A stretch of 64,000 nt of DNA from Agrobacterium tumefaciens (GTDB taxonomy: Bacteria; Pseudomonadota; Alphaproteobacteria; Rhizobiales; Rhizobiaceae), in NCBI GenBank assembly GCA_017744915.1, contig JAGIAH010000004.1, positions 434,001 to 498,000 on the forward strand, written 5' to 3'. Made by a program: the position numbers and the translations under genes. The notes beneath the pieces were generated by a model. That model ran no database searches and was not told the DNA's origin. It was given only the letters and a program-made list of their open reading frames with translations. Of the stretch, positions 29,495 through 39,371 are shown piece by piece. Position 1 is the stretch's first letter. Each line of letters opens with the position of its first letter.

Positions 29495-30298
29495 TCAGGT
29501 CTCCTCCAGCTCCGTGCTTGCGGATTCCGCAGCGCGCTTCCTCTCCACGAGTCGAGCCATGTAGATGGAAATCTCGTAGAGAATGATCGCAGGCAGCGCA
29601 AGACCGATCTGGGACATGGGGTCCGGCGGCGTCAGCACCGCCGCGACCACGAAGGCCATGACGATGGCGAACTTGCGCTTTTCCCTGAGCCAGTCGCTGG
29701 TCAAAAGCCCGACGCGCGCCAGAAGCGTGGTGACGACAGGCAGCTGGAACACCAGGCCGAAGGACAGCACCAGCGTCATGATGAGGCTCAGATATTCCGA
29801 CACCTTCGGCATCAGCGAAATCGCCACCTCGCCATCCTCGGGCAATTGCTGCATGGCGAGGAAGAACCACATGACCATGGGCGTGAAGAAGAAATAGACG
29901 AGAGCCGCGCCGATGAGGAAGAGGATCGGCGAAGCGATCAGGAATGGCAGGAAGGCGGCGCGTTCGTTCTTGTAGAGACCCGGCGCCACGAATTTATAAA
30001 GCTGCGAGGCGACCACCGGAAAGGAGATCACCATGGCGCCGAACATCGCGACCTTGATCTGCGTGAAGAAGAATTCCTGCGGCGCGGTATAGATCAGCGA
30101 CGACTTCGCCACATCCAGACCGGCCCAGATCACCGCCCATTTATAGGGGATGACGAGCAGGTTGAAGAGGTGCTTGGCTACGGCGAAACAGGCGATGAAG
30201 GCGACAAAAAACGCACCGAGCGCCCAGATCAGCCGTGTGCGCAGCTCCATCAGGTGTTCGATAAGCGGCTGCGGCTTGTCCTCGATATCCCCGCTCAT
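29495..30298 (-). CDS. tatC: Twin-arginine translocase subunit TatC
   Basis: 267 aa, six transmembrane helices, the receptor for twin-arginine signal peptides. The N-terminal PLIEHLMELRTRLIWALGAF is the conserved TatC signature, with KVAMFGAMVISFPVVASQLYKFVAPGLYKNER following. Its ATG overlaps the tatB stop by four bases, giving the operon order tatA-tatB-tatC. Confidence 0.97.
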   Translation of the reverse strand: MSGDIEDKPQPLIEHLMELRTRLIWALGAFFVAFIACFAVAKHLFNLLVIPYKWAVIWAGLDVAKSSLIYTAPQEFFFTQIKVAMFGAMVISFPVVASQLYKFVAPGLYKNERAAFLPFLIASPILFLIGAALVYFFFTPMVMWFFLAMQQLPEDGEVAISLMPKVSEYLSLIMTLVLSFGLVFQLPVVTTLLARVGLLTSDWLREKRKFAIVMAFVVAAVLTPPDPMSQIGLALPAIILYEISIYMARLVERKRAAESASTELEET

Positions 30299-31038
30299 GC
30301 TTCATCCTTTTTGGGCTTTGCAGCCTTGGTTTTCGCCGCTTTTACCGGCTTTGCATCAGCCGCCGCCACGGCCTTTTCTGCTGCGGCCTTCCTGACGGTC
30401 GCCTTTTTGGCGGCAGCCTTCACGGCGGGCTTTGAGGCGGCGGGTTCGCTGGTCTTCGCGGAAACGACGGTTTCGGGCGTCGCGTCGGCCTTGCTGCGGG
30501 TGGCGCGTTTCGGCTTGGCGACAACCGCTTCGGACTCGACGGTGGCAATCGATTTCGCCCGTGCGCGCTTCGGTTTTTCTTCCGCCGCCACGGCGGCGGC
30601 AACCGGCGCGGTGGATGCGGCGACAACAGCGGGCGGCGCATCCGGCAGCTTCATTTCCGGCTCGGGTACGCTGACCAGCGGCGCGACCGGCTCGCTGGTC
30701 GCCGGTGCCGGTGTGGACGAAAGCCCGTCCGGCGGGGTCGTCGCCTTCTGCAGATCGGACTTGATCTCGTTGCCGAGCTGGCGAAGCGGGTTCATCGCAT
30801 CGCGCAGCGAGTTTGTCGGGTTGAGATTGCGGACATCGGAAATGGTCTGGCGCACATCGTCCATGTCGGCCTCTTTAAGGGCCTCATCGAACTGGGTGCG
30901 GAAATCCCCCGCCATCTTGCGAAGGCCGGCCATCGTCTTGCCGAAGGCGCGGATCATGGGCGGCAAGTCCTTGGGCCCGACGACCACGATCAGGACGACC
31001 GCAATCACCAGAAGCTCGCTCCAGCCGATATCTAACAT
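30295..31038 (-). CDS. tatB: Sec-independent translocase subunit TatB
   Basis: 247 aa, starting MLDIGWSELLVIAVVLIVVV: one N-terminal helix with the TatB-specific Glu, then GPKDLPPMIRAFGKTMAGLRKM as the amphipathic helix. The long Ala/Lys-rich C-terminal tail (about 100-247) makes it larger than enterobacterial TatB, as is usual in Rhizobiales. A dispersed repeat lies between it and tatA. Confidence 0.94.
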   Translation of the reverse strand: MLDIGWSELLVIAVVLIVVVGPKDLPPMIRAFGKTMAGLRKMAGDFRTQFDEALKEADMDDVRQTISDVRNLNPTNSLRDAMNPLRQLGNEIKSDLQKATTPPDGLSSTPAPATSEPVAPLVSVPEPEMKLPDAPPAVVAASTAPVAAAVAAEEKPKRARAKSIATVESEAVVAKPKRATRSKADATPETVVSAKTSEPAASKPAVKAAAKKATVRKAAAEKAVAAADAKPVKAAKTKAAKPKKDEA

Positions 31039-31059
31039 CAATATGCTCCCGAGACCCTA

Positions 31060-31115
31060 ACGCATCGGCCCGAAAATCGGAATCGATCTTCGACAGGAAC
31101 GATGCGCAACATACA
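31060..31115. repeat. Short palindromic repeat (GCATCG...CGATGCGC type)
   Basis: ACGCATCGGCCCGAAAATCG on the left and GAACGATGCGC on the right enclose GGAATCGATCTTCG. It matches the design of the copy at 15847-15900. A second inverted stretch follows (GAGCGTCCCTTGCGCGCC ... GGCGCTCTAGCGCC to about 31165). Confidence 0.7.
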
Positions 31116-31195
31116 AGTGATAGAGCGTCCCTTGCGCGCCCAAAAGGACGCACGGCGCTCTAGCGCCAGTCTCACACCAGGCGGCAACAGGCCGC

Positions 31196-31402
31196 TTACT
31201 TGATCTCGTCAGCCTTGTGGTCGACGGTCTTCGTGTTGGCATCGGCCGGCGGCGGCGTCTGGTCTTCGTCAGCCATGCCCTTCTTGAAGCTCTTGATGCC
31301 CTTTGCGACATCGCCCATCAATTCCGGGATCTTGCCACGTCCGAAGAGGACGAGAACGATCACCAGCACGATGAGCCAATGCCACACACTAAAAGAACCC
31401 AT
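31196..31402 (-). CDS. tatA: Sec-independent translocase subunit TatA
   Basis: 68 aa. It starts [20 protein letters not shown]: one membrane helix, then the [20 protein letters not shown] amphipathic helix and a short acidic tail. It forms the translocation pore with TatB and TatC encoded just downstream. scpB lies 128 bases upstream on the same strand. Confidence 0.96.
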   Translation of the reverse strand: MGSFSVWHWLIVLVIVLVLFGRGKIPELMGDVAKGIKSFKKGMADEDQTPPPADANTKTVDHKADEIK

Positions 31403-31529
31403 AACTGAAACTCCTGAATTTCGCTTTCAGACGATGTAAGACGTTTGAAAGGCTTTTTCAAACGACAAATCGTCGCTTCAACAGCGAGTGCGCATAAAGT
31501 TTTCGTGGTGTCGCCCGATACCGGCTATA

Positions 31530-32264
31530 TCAATCGTCGCCATCGCCGCCGCCGGGCGCAAGCAGGCCCAGTTCTTCCAGATCAAGCTGCGTGATCGGGT
31601 CTTCGTCTTCACGCAACTCGTCGCTCATCATCGGCAGGGGCACGCCGAAATTGGAGGGGATGCGGCCCGAAAGCAGCCCTGCCCCCTTCAGCTCCTCAAG
31701 GCCCGGCAGATCGCGCAATTCCTCAAGGCCGAAATGGTCGAGAAACTCCACCGTGGTGCCGATCGTCACCGGCCTGCCGGGCGTGCGCCTGCGGCCCCGG
31801 AACCGGACCCAGCCCGCCTCCATCAGCACGTCCAGCGTGCCGCGCGAGGTCTGCACACCGCGAATTTCCTCTATTTCAGCGCGTGTCACCGGTTGATGAT
31901 ATGCGATAATCGCCAGAACTTCCAGCGCCGCGCGCGACAGCTTCTTCGGCTCCTTTTCTTCGGCGCGGATGACAAAGGAAAGATCACCAGCGGTGCGGAA
32001 GGCCCATTGCCCACCCACCTGCACGAGATTGACGCCCCGCTCCGCATAAAGAACCTTCAGACGCTGCAGAATGGCGACGACATCCATGCCGCGCGGCAGA
32101 CGTTCTGCGATGAAAGCCACGGATACGGGTTCGGCCGAGGCGAAGACCAGAGCCTCGGTGATGCGCTCGGCCTCCTTCAGCTGGCGTTCGGAAAATACCG
32201 TGGGTTCGATTCCCACCCCATCTGTCACAATCATCGCCTCGCCGGTCTCATCGTCATTCGTCAT
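31530..32264 (-). CDS. scpB: Segregation and condensation protein B
   Basis: 244 aa from MTNDDETGEA, preceded by GGGGGG and overlapping the end of scpA. It has two winged-helix domains (ALVFASAEPVSVAFIAERL and ALEVLAIIAYHQPVTRAEIEEIRGV). It works with ScpA and SMC in chromosome condensation. The C-terminal tail is acidic and Gly/Asp-rich. Confidence 0.95.
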   Translation of the reverse strand: MTNDDETGEAMIVTDGVGIEPTVFSERQLKEAERITEALVFASAEPVSVAFIAERLPRGMDVVAILQRLKVLYAERGVNLVQVGGQWAFRTAGDLSFVIRAEEKEPKKLSRAALEVLAIIAYHQPVTRAEIEEIRGVQTSRGTLDVLMEAGWVRFRGRRRTPGRPVTIGTTVEFLDHFGLEELRDLPGLEELKGAGLLSGRIPSNFGVPLPMMSDELREDEDPITQLDLEELGLLAPGGGDGDD

Positions 32265-33102
32265 TATCGGTCCCCCCGGCATTGGCTTCGCGCTCATCCC
32301 TTGTGCCCCGGCGCATATAGATCGGCTGGAAAGCCCCCTCCTGCCGGATTTGCAGCGATCCCTCGCGCACCAGCTCCAGCGAAGCGGCAAAGGCACTGGC
32401 GATCGCCGTCACCCGCATGGCGGGATCCGGCACATATTGCAGCAGATATTGATCGAGCACCGTCCACTCACCGACATCGCCGAGCAGATGGGTCAAAAGC
32501 TCGCGCGCTTCCACCAGCGACCAGACCTGCCGTTTTTCAATCGTGACCTGAGTGATGGCCTGCCGTTGACGCAGATTGGCATAGGCGCTCAGGAGATCGT
32601 AGAGATTGGCCTCGTAAGCCGAGCGGTTGACATGCGGAATATGCTCCGGCGCGCCACGGGCGAAGACATCACGGCCCAACTGGGCGCGGTTGACGAGCCG
32701 TTCGGCCGCCTCACGCATCGCCTCCAGTCGCTTCAGCCGGAAGGCGAGCGTCGCGGCCATTTCCTCACCCGAGGGGCCGTCATCCTTGGATTGCTGCGGA
32801 ATGAGCAGCTTGGACTTGAGGAAGGCGAGCCAGGCCGCCATGACCAGATAATCGGCGGCAAGCTCGATGCGCACGCGCCGCGCGCTTTCCACGAATTGCA
32901 GATATTGTTCGGCGAGCGCCAGCACCGAGATGCGCGACAGATCGACCTTCTGGGTGCGGGCAAGGTGCAGGAGAAGATCGAGCGGGCCTTCGAAACCCGC
33001 AACGTCGATCACCAGCCCGGCCTCGCCCGTCAGCCGCTCCGGAGTCACATCCTGCCAGAGCTTGTCCATCGGTGTTGAATTGCGAGACTTGTCTGCGGCC
33101 AT
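32254..33102 (-). CDS. scpA: Segregation and condensation protein A
   Basis: 282 aa kleisin subunit bridging SMC heads. FEGPLDLLLHLARTQKVDLSRISVLALAEQYL is the family hallmark. The C-terminal winged helix (LVREGSLQIRQEGAFQPIYMRR) is present. It overlaps scpB by 11 bases; nagZ is 58 bases upstream. Confidence 0.95.
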   Translation of the reverse strand: MAADKSRNSTPMDKLWQDVTPERLTGEAGLVIDVAGFEGPLDLLLHLARTQKVDLSRISVLALAEQYLQFVESARRVRIELAADYLVMAAWLAFLKSKLLIPQQSKDDGPSGEEMAATLAFRLKRLEAMREAAERLVNRAQLGRDVFARGAPEHIPHVNRSAYEANLYDLLSAYANLRQRQAITQVTIEKRQVWSLVEARELLTHLLGDVGEWTVLDQYLLQYVPDPAMRVTAIASAFAASLELVREGSLQIRQEGAFQPIYMRRGTRDEREANAGGTDNDE

Positions 33103-33160
33103 TGTTCCATCCGCCGGGCGTCCGGCCTGTCGTCCCGAGTGAGCGGCCGCCGCCCTACTG

Positions 33161-34177
33161 TCAGGAAACGGCCCACATGGCGTTAAATTCGGCTCTCAGT
33201 TCCGCCTCGTCGGATGGGTCGGCGGCGGGGAAACCCGCTTCCACGGCCCGCACCCGCTCCAGCGAACGGCCGGAAAGAACGGGAACCTCCTTCACGACCT
33301 CCAGCATTTCACCCATCACGCCGTTGCAATGCAAGACTATATCACAGCCGCCCGCAACAATATTCGCAGCTCTTTCACCGAGCGTGCCCTTCAGCGCATT
33401 CATGGAACTATCGTCGGACATCAAAAGACCGTCAAAGCCGATGCGGCCGCGGATGATCTCCTCGATCACCTTCGGCGAGGTCGTCGCCGGCCGTTCGCGG
33501 TCGATGGCGTTGAACACCAGATGCGCGCTCATCGCCATCAATTCGCGGTTCAGCGCCCGGAACGGCACGAAATCATGGGCATCCAGCTCGTCGAGCGGCA
33601 CATCGACGACAGGCAGTTCATGGTGCGAATCCACCATGCCGCGACCATGGCCCGGCATATGTTTCATGACAGGCAGCATGCCGCCCGCCTTCAACCCGTC
33701 GGCTGCCGCCTGCCCCATCTCGGCCACCATGGTCGGCGTGTAACCGTAAGCCCGGTTGCCGATGACGTTGCTCGCACCCTCCACAGGCACGTCGAGCACC
33801 GGCAGGCAGTCGACATTGATGCCGAATTTCATGAGGTCGAAAGCGTGCAGGCGCGACATCAGCCAGGCGGCGCGCAGGCCGGCACCCCGGTCGCGCTCAT
33901 AGATTTCACCGAGAATGCGGGCATTCGGATAGGCCTGCAGGATCGGCGGCTTGATGCGCTGGACCCGTCCGCCCTCCTGATCGATCAGAACCGGCGCATC
34001 CGGCCGCCCGACGGCATCGCGCATGGAAGCGACGAGGTCGGTGATCTGCTGCGGCTCGCCGATATTGCGACCGAACAGGATGAAGCCCCATGGCTGCTCG
34101 TTGCGGTAAAGGGCGATCTCGTCGGCGGTCAGCGAAAGACCGCTGCATCCGAGGATCATAGCTTTGCAATCGGTCAT
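33161..34177 (-). CDS. nagZ: Beta-N-acetylhexosaminidase
   Basis: 338 aa glycoside hydrolase family 3 enzyme of cytoplasmic peptidoglycan recycling, releasing GlcNAc from GlcNAc-anhydroMurNAc peptides. GFILFGRNIGEPQQI, MKHMPGHGRGMVDSHHELP (acid/base His loop) and DGLLMSDDSSMNAL (nucleophile Asp) are intact. No signal peptide. It lies in the conserved SPOR-nagZ-scpA-scpB-tat order. Confidence 0.96.
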   Translation of the reverse strand: MTDCKAMILGCSGLSLTADEIALYRNEQPWGFILFGRNIGEPQQITDLVASMRDAVGRPDAPVLIDQEGGRVQRIKPPILQAYPNARILGEIYERDRGAGLRAAWLMSRLHAFDLMKFGINVDCLPVLDVPVEGASNVIGNRAYGYTPTMVAEMGQAAADGLKAGGMLPVMKHMPGHGRGMVDSHHELPVVDVPLDELDAHDFVPFRALNRELMAMSAHLVFNAIDRERPATTSPKVIEEIIRGRIGFDGLLMSDDSSMNALKGTLGERAANIVAGGCDIVLHCNGVMGEMLEVVKEVPVLSGRSLERVRAVEAGFPAADPSDEAELRAEFNAMWAVS

Positions 34178-34256
34178 GATGTCACGCCTGTCTTGGAATA
34201 GATGGGAAGAATTTTGCCTGCTCCTCGGCCGATGCGAGGGCGGTGACGTTTAACGT

Positions 34257-34373
34257 TCGTCACCCCGGCCTCCGAGCCGGGGTCCAGCGCGATCAAGTCC
34301 TTGATCGCTTAAAACTCGTCTCACGGCGCAGACGCGCCGTAACTGGATGCCGGATCCAGTCCGGCATGACGGA
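34257..34373. repeat. Mosaic palindromic intergenic repeat
   Basis: CGTCACCCCGGCCTCCGAGC at the left, a nested GCGATCAAGTCCTTGATCGC hairpin, ACGGCGCAGACGCGCCGT, then GGATGCCGGATCCAGTCCGG and CATGACGG at the right. It shares modules with copies at 13176, 27981 and 56668, and lies between nagZ and the SPOR gene. Confidence 0.85.
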
Positions 34374-34437
34374 GGATAGGTGCACCGTCAGCGTCATTAG
34401 ACAATCAGCGCCGGGGCACTAGCCCCGGCGTGTCTCC

Positions 34438-37400
34438 TTAGCGCGCGACCAGGCAGCTGCCACCGGCTGCGCGGAACTTTTCGCACAGCGCCACGGCCGC
34501 GTTCTTGTCACCCGCCGGGATGCGGACGCGGTAGAACGTGCCCTTGCCGGCGATTTCGGCGGCCTTGATGTCGACGCCGCGTCCACCGATGACCGAGCCG
34601 AACTTGGTCGACATGTTCTGGTAGGACTTCTGCGCTTCGGCTTGGCTCGGCAGCGAGGCGATCTGGATGTAATACCCACCGGCAGACGGCGCGCTGGTCG
34701 CAGCCGGTGTGGCGGCAGCCGTCTGCTGCTGTGCAGCCGGCGGCTGGGCGGGAGCGGTTGCCGTCGGGCGAACATTGCCCTGGTTGGTCACCGTTGCCAC
34801 CACATTGGCGGGCTGCGAGGACGGACGCGCCGCGGGAACGGGTGCTGCGGACTGTGCGGCCGGCGGCGTTGCGGCCGGTGTGGTCGCAGCAGGCGCGGTC
34901 GCAGCTGGCGTATGGGTCTGCGGCTGCTCCGGCGTCACCGGAACCCGCGAAGCGGCGATGACGGCGGGAGCGCCCTCACCCGGCTTGGCGGTCTGCGGTG
35001 CGGCAAGCTCCGCCACCTTGTCGGCCTTTGGCGGCTGGGCAGCCGGTGCATCGACTTCCTGGGCAACCAGCGAGCCATCCGGCTTGACGATCATGGTGCG
35101 GACCTTGCGCGGCGAAACGCCAGTTGCGCCAGCACCTTCGTTCTGGGCAGCCTTTTCTTCCGGCGAAAGCAGGCGCGGATCCTCGGTCTCGCCAACCGGC
35201 GTACCGGCGGCTTGCATATCCGCGTCGTTTTCGCCTTCCAGCGGCAATTGTTCGGGGATCAGCGTGCGCTGGACCACATCGACCGGCTGCTCGCTGCTGG
35301 AGATCAGCGCCGGCTGCTTCGGATCGGCGGCGCTGCCACCGGCCACGCGGTCATAAACCGCCTTGTCCTGGTTGGGCACGACGCGACCGCCCGGATTTTC
35401 CGGCACGACCTTCATCGGATCATTATCGGCGGAAATGATGACCGGTGCGCCATTCGAGCCGGTGCTCGACGAACCGCCCGAAACCAGCGCGTAAACGCCG
35501 CCACCGATCAGCACCAGACCGATTGCTGCGGCAACCGGCATGATCCAGCGGCGACCGCCGCGTTCATCCTCGTCGCGATAGGCGGCCTGATGATCGACAT
35601 AGGTATTTTCGGCATCACGCGGCGCATTGCCACGGGAAGCGGCAGCCTCCTGCATGGAGCGGCGGAAATCTTCTTCCAGCGCCCGCTCGAATTCGTCGGC
35701 CTCTTCCGGAGCCTGCACAGGACGCGCCTGGACGGCACCGCGGTTTTCCGCATGCTTGTGACGGTCGAGACCGCCGGCAACGGCAGGTGCAAACAGCGTC
35801 GCAAGCTCGGTATCGATATCGAGATCTTCCTCGTGACGGCGAGCGGCAGGCTTGGGCTCGAAAACCCCGACCGGCAGTTCCGGCACATCCATCTCGACGA
35901 TGGTTTCCGGGTGCTCTTCCGTCTCGCCGATCTGCGAAGGATCAAATGGCAGGCTTTCCAGCGTCTGCGGCACGGCAGGCTGCGCGGCGACAGGGCGCGG
36001 CTGAACCGGAGCGGCAGCGACGGGCGCGGCGGCGACAACGGGGGCCGGGCTCGGCTGCGGCGCGGGCTGCTCCCTCACCGGCTGCGGCGCAACAGCGGCA
36101 ACCGGCGCGGCCTGCTGCGGACGCACGGGCTGCGGCGCGGGTGCAGGCGCAACTTCCGCTTCGGCGATTTCAGACAGATCCAGATCAAGATCGAGATCAT
36201 CGAGCGCAAGCTCGAAATCATCATCGTTGAAGCCGGCAAAATCCGCAAAATCCGGCTCTTCCGCTGGCGAAGACGCAGCAACGACCGGCGCGGCCTTCAC
36301 AGGCGTTGCGGCAGCAACCACTGGCGGCTCCACCTTAGCGGCGGCCTGGAAGGCGGGCGCAGCCTGAACGGCGGGCACGGCCTGCACAACGGGCTCTTCG
36401 CCACGACCAGGAATGGAATATTTCGCAACGTCGTAGATCAGCTCGTCCATCGGCGAGAGTTGTTTCGCTGCCGGCTTCTCGGCAACCACCGGCGCCTGAG
36501 GCTCTGCTGCGGGCGTGAAGGTCGCAGCGGCAGGCGCAAAGGACGGCATGGTCTCTTCCGCCTGAACGACGGCCGGCGCGGGAGCGGGTTCGGCCTGCGG
36601 CTCGATGCGGGCTGCGGCGGGCAGCTGTTCGGATCGCGGCTCGACCCGGCGCGGATCGACAGCCGAAACATCGCGGCGCGCACCGAAATTGGCAAGCGGC
36701 AGCCTCAGGCTGGAAAATTCCAGCGAAGAACGGCCGCCATGCGAAGGCGGACGAACGGAAACCGGCGCAGGCGCCTCTTCCGCAACGGCAATCTCCACCT
36801 CATCGGCGAGATCGAAAGCCTGCGGCTCCGGCGCATAGGCGTGAGCATCGGAAGACACATTGCTGGAAACATCCGCCGGAAGTTCCGGCATGGCGTGCCA
36901 TTCAGGCTGGACAGGCTCTGCGGCCTGCGGCTCTTCCCATGCCACCTGCTGGTAGACAACCGGCTCGGCCGCGCGCGGCTGGCGCGAATGCACATCGAAG
37001 ACTTCCGCCACTGCACCGGCGTCGTCGCGGAAGTCCGCGCGAATATCCTGCTGCGCAGAGGTTTCAACGTAATTGTGGATATAGGCCTGATCGACCTCGG
37101 GAAGCGGCTCGTGCCTTACCTCGGGCTGTGGCGTGGGCTCGGCCACCGGCGCAAGCTCCGGCTCGCGGCGGGAGAAAACCGATTCGACGCGCTGCATGAA
37201 ATCGCTGGGATGGATGCCCGCACGAACATCGTTCGCCGGATCAAGAACGACGGGATCGGCGTGCGGCGCGTCGTAAACCTCGAATTCCCTCAGAAGCTCA
37301 TCTTCGAGATTAAATTCGGGTTCGCGGCGGGTCACCGGCGGCTGAGCCTCGGAACCCGCATGCGAAGGACGATCTTCGAAGCCGACGATACGCGCCAGTT

Positions 37401-37473
37401 CTGCCAGAGGATCGTTGTCAGCGAAGCCTTCGGACCGGGCGTCCCGGTTATACGCGACATTTTTTTCGACCAT
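34438..37473 (-). CDS. Large SPOR-domain membrane protein
   Basis: 1011 aa; I start at MVEKNVAYNRDARS, which has a GGTGGA site, although an ATG 15 bases upstream is possible. Residues 1 to about 640 are a cytoplasmic Ala/Pro/Glu/Val-rich region of low complexity with short acidic blocks. One transmembrane helix lies at about 641-664 (IMPVAAAIGLVLIGGGVYAL). The periplasmic part is Pro/Ala-rich and ends in a SPOR domain (GGYYIQIASLPSQAEAQKSY to the C-terminus) that binds denuded septal glycan. The likely role is cell division or septal wall remodelling. Confidence 0.88.
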   Translation of the reverse strand: MVEKNVAYNRDARSEGFADNDPLAELARIVGFEDRPSHAGSEAQPPVTRREPEFNLEDELLREFEVYDAPHADPVVLDPANDVRAGIHPSDFMQRVESVFSRREPELAPVAEPTPQPEVRHEPLPEVDQAYIHNYVETSAQQDIRADFRDDAGAVAEVFDVHSRQPRAAEPVVYQQVAWEEPQAAEPVQPEWHAMPELPADVSSNVSSDAHAYAPEPQAFDLADEVEIAVAEEAPAPVSVRPPSHGGRSSLEFSSLRLPLANFGARRDVSAVDPRRVEPRSEQLPAAARIEPQAEPAPAPAVVQAEETMPSFAPAAATFTPAAEPQAPVVAEKPAAKQLSPMDELIYDVAKYSIPGRGEEPVVQAVPAVQAAPAFQAAAKVEPPVVAAATPVKAAPVVAASSPAEEPDFADFAGFNDDDFELALDDLDLDLDLSEIAEAEVAPAPAPQPVRPQQAAPVAAVAPQPVREQPAPQPSPAPVVAAAPVAAAPVQPRPVAAQPAVPQTLESLPFDPSQIGETEEHPETIVEMDVPELPVGVFEPKPAARRHEEDLDIDTELATLFAPAVAGGLDRHKHAENRGAVQARPVQAPEEADEFERALEEDFRRSMQEAAASRGNAPRDAENTYVDHQAAYRDEDERGGRRWIMPVAAAIGLVLIGGGVYALVSGGSSSTGSNGAPVIISADNDPMKVVPENPGGRVVPNQDKAVYDRVAGGSAADPKQPALISSSEQPVDVVQRTLIPEQLPLEGENDADMQAAGTPVGETEDPRLLSPEEKAAQNEGAGATGVSPRKVRTMIVKPDGSLVAQEVDAPAAQPPKADKVAELAAPQTAKPGEGAPAVIAASRVPVTPEQPQTHTPAATAPAATTPAATPPAAQSAAPVPAARPSSQPANVVATVTNQGNVRPTATAPAQPPAAQQQTAAATPAATSAPSAGGYYIQIASLPSQAEAQKSYQNMSTKFGSVIGGRGVDIKAAEIAGKGTFYRVRIPAGDKNAAVALCEKFRAAGGSCLVAR

Positions 37474-37539
37474 TACGTGTTCCACCATCTACGCATTGCA
37501 GCTCTTGCCAGCGTATTGTGAGCAAATAATGGTGATATG

Positions 37540-39297
37540 TTATCGCATTTCGGCAGGTGCGTCCGCTCCTAAAAGCGTAAGGCCGGACCTCAGAACATTC
37601 GCGACAGCATTCACCAGCCCAAGTCTGGCAATGCTCAATTCTCGGTTTTTATCGTTAATAAAACGTAATTCCGGTTGGTCTTTACCCTTGTTCCAGTGTC
37701 CATGGAAGGAACTGGCGAGGTCATAGAGGTAAAAAGCAAGCCGGTGCGGCTCGTGCGAAAGGGCCGCGGATTCGATCAGGCGCGGATATTCGGCGAGCTT
37801 CGCAACCAGCTGCAACTCATTGATATCACTGATCAAAGCAGCGGACGCCGCCATCTCTTCCGCAGACGGAGAAAGGCCCGGAAACGCCTCCTGCGCCTGC
37901 CGGAAGATCGACATCGAGCGGGCATGCGCATATTGCACGTAAAAAACCGGATTATCCTTCGATTGTTCGGTCACTTTCGCGAAATCGAAGTCCAGCGGCT
38001 CGGAATTCTTCCGATAAAGCATCATGAATCGCACGGGATCGCGACCCACTTCGTCGACAACATCGCGCAGCGTTACGAAGTCACCGGAACGCTTCGACAT
38101 CTTCACCGGCTCGCCATCGCGGAACAGCTTGACGAGCTGGCAGAGCAGCACGGTCAGCTTCGACTTGCCTTCCGAGACGGCACGCGCGACGGCTTCCAGA
38201 CGCTTCACATAACCACCATGGTCGGCGCCGAGCACATAGATCATCTCGGAGAAACCACGGTCGAACTTGTTCTTGAAATAGGCAACGTCGGCGGCGAAAT
38301 AGGTGTAGGAACCGTCCGATTTCATCAGCGCACGGTCCATGTCGTCGCCCACCTCCGTGGAACGGAACAGCGTCTGCTCGCGGTCTTCCCAATCTTCCGG
38401 CAATTCGCCCTTCGGCGGCGGCAGGGTGCCCTTGTAGACATGGCCCTTAAAGGTGAGATCGTTGATGGCCGAGAGGATCGGTCCGCCATTGCCCTCATGC
38501 AGCGTGCGCTCCGAGAAGAACACGTCGTGCCGGACGTTGAGCAGCGCCAGATCCTCGCGGATCATCACCATCATCGCGTCGATCGCCTTGTCTTTCACGA
38601 TCGGCAGCCATTTTTCTTCCGGCATGGCGCGTAGCTTGATGCCATATTCATCCGCCAGCGCCTGGCCGACGGGAACGAGATAGTCACCGGGATAAAGGCC
38701 GGACGGAATGGTGCCGATATCCTCACCCAGCGCCTCGCGGTAACGCAGGAACACCGAACGGGCCAGCACATCGATCTGCGAGCCGGCATCGTTGATGTAA
38801 TATTCCTTGGTAACGCCATAACCCGCAAAAGCGAGCAGGTTCGCCAGCGTGTCGCCTACCACGGCACCACGGCAATGGCCGACATGCATCGGGCCGGTCG
38901 GGTTGGCGGAGACATATTCGACGTTGATCTTCTGGCCGGTGCCAATGGTGGAGCGGCCGAAATCGATACCCTGGCTGATCATATCGGCCAGAAGACGCTG
39001 CCAGTAACCGACGGAGACCTTGAGATTGATGAAGCCGGGACCGGCAACATTGACGCTGTCGACATCGCCATCCGCCTGAAGGGCAGGCACGATGAGTTCG
39101 GCAAGCGCGCGCGGATTGGTGCCGAGCGGCTTCGCCAGCACCATGGCAGCGTTGGTTGCGACATCACCATGGCTCAGATCGCGCGGGGATTCGACGGTAA
39201 TTCGACTGAAATCGACCTTTTCGCGGTTCTCTTTCACGAGATCGAGGGTCTCGAGCGCGTTTTTGATCCTGGTATCGAAATCGGCAAAAATGTTCAT
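37540..39297 (-). CDS. argS: Arginyl-tRNA synthetase
   Basis: 585 aa class I synthetase. The HIGH-type motif is [17 protein letters not shown] and the KMSKS-type motif [14 protein letters not shown] lies near residue 400. The N-terminal Add-1 domain ([13 protein letters not shown]) and C-terminal DALR anticodon-binding domain are present. Its start is about 70 bases from the dgt stop. Confidence 0.97.
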   Translation of the reverse strand: MNIFADFDTRIKNALETLDLVKENREKVDFSRITVESPRDLSHGDVATNAAMVLAKPLGTNPRALAELIVPALQADGDVDSVNVAGPGFINLKVSVGYWQRLLADMISQGIDFGRSTIGTGQKINVEYVSANPTGPMHVGHCRGAVVGDTLANLLAFAGYGVTKEYYINDAGSQIDVLARSVFLRYREALGEDIGTIPSGLYPGDYLVPVGQALADEYGIKLRAMPEEKWLPIVKDKAIDAMMVMIREDLALLNVRHDVFFSERTLHEGNGGPILSAINDLTFKGHVYKGTLPPPKGELPEDWEDREQTLFRSTEVGDDMDRALMKSDGSYTYFAADVAYFKNKFDRGFSEMIYVLGADHGGYVKRLEAVARAVSEGKSKLTVLLCQLVKLFRDGEPVKMSKRSGDFVTLRDVVDEVGRDPVRFMMLYRKNSEPLDFDFAKVTEQSKDNPVFYVQYAHARSMSIFRQAQEAFPGLSPSAEEMAASAALISDINELQLVAKLAEYPRLIESAALSHEPHRLAFYLYDLASSFHGHWNKGKDQPELRFINDKNRELSIARLGLVNAVANVLRSGLTLLGADAPAEMR

Positions 39298-39371
39298 CGT
39301 TCCAACCTGCGCGAAGGGCTTCTGTTTAGTCCGGCCTTTTAACCGGGTCGGCTTCGCGATCGCCCGCTGCC

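Noticed and set aside
34642..37521. 959-codon plus-strand frame opposite the SPOR gene
   Set aside because: Arg/Gly/His-rich shadow of a low-complexity Ala/Pro gene; no start signals.
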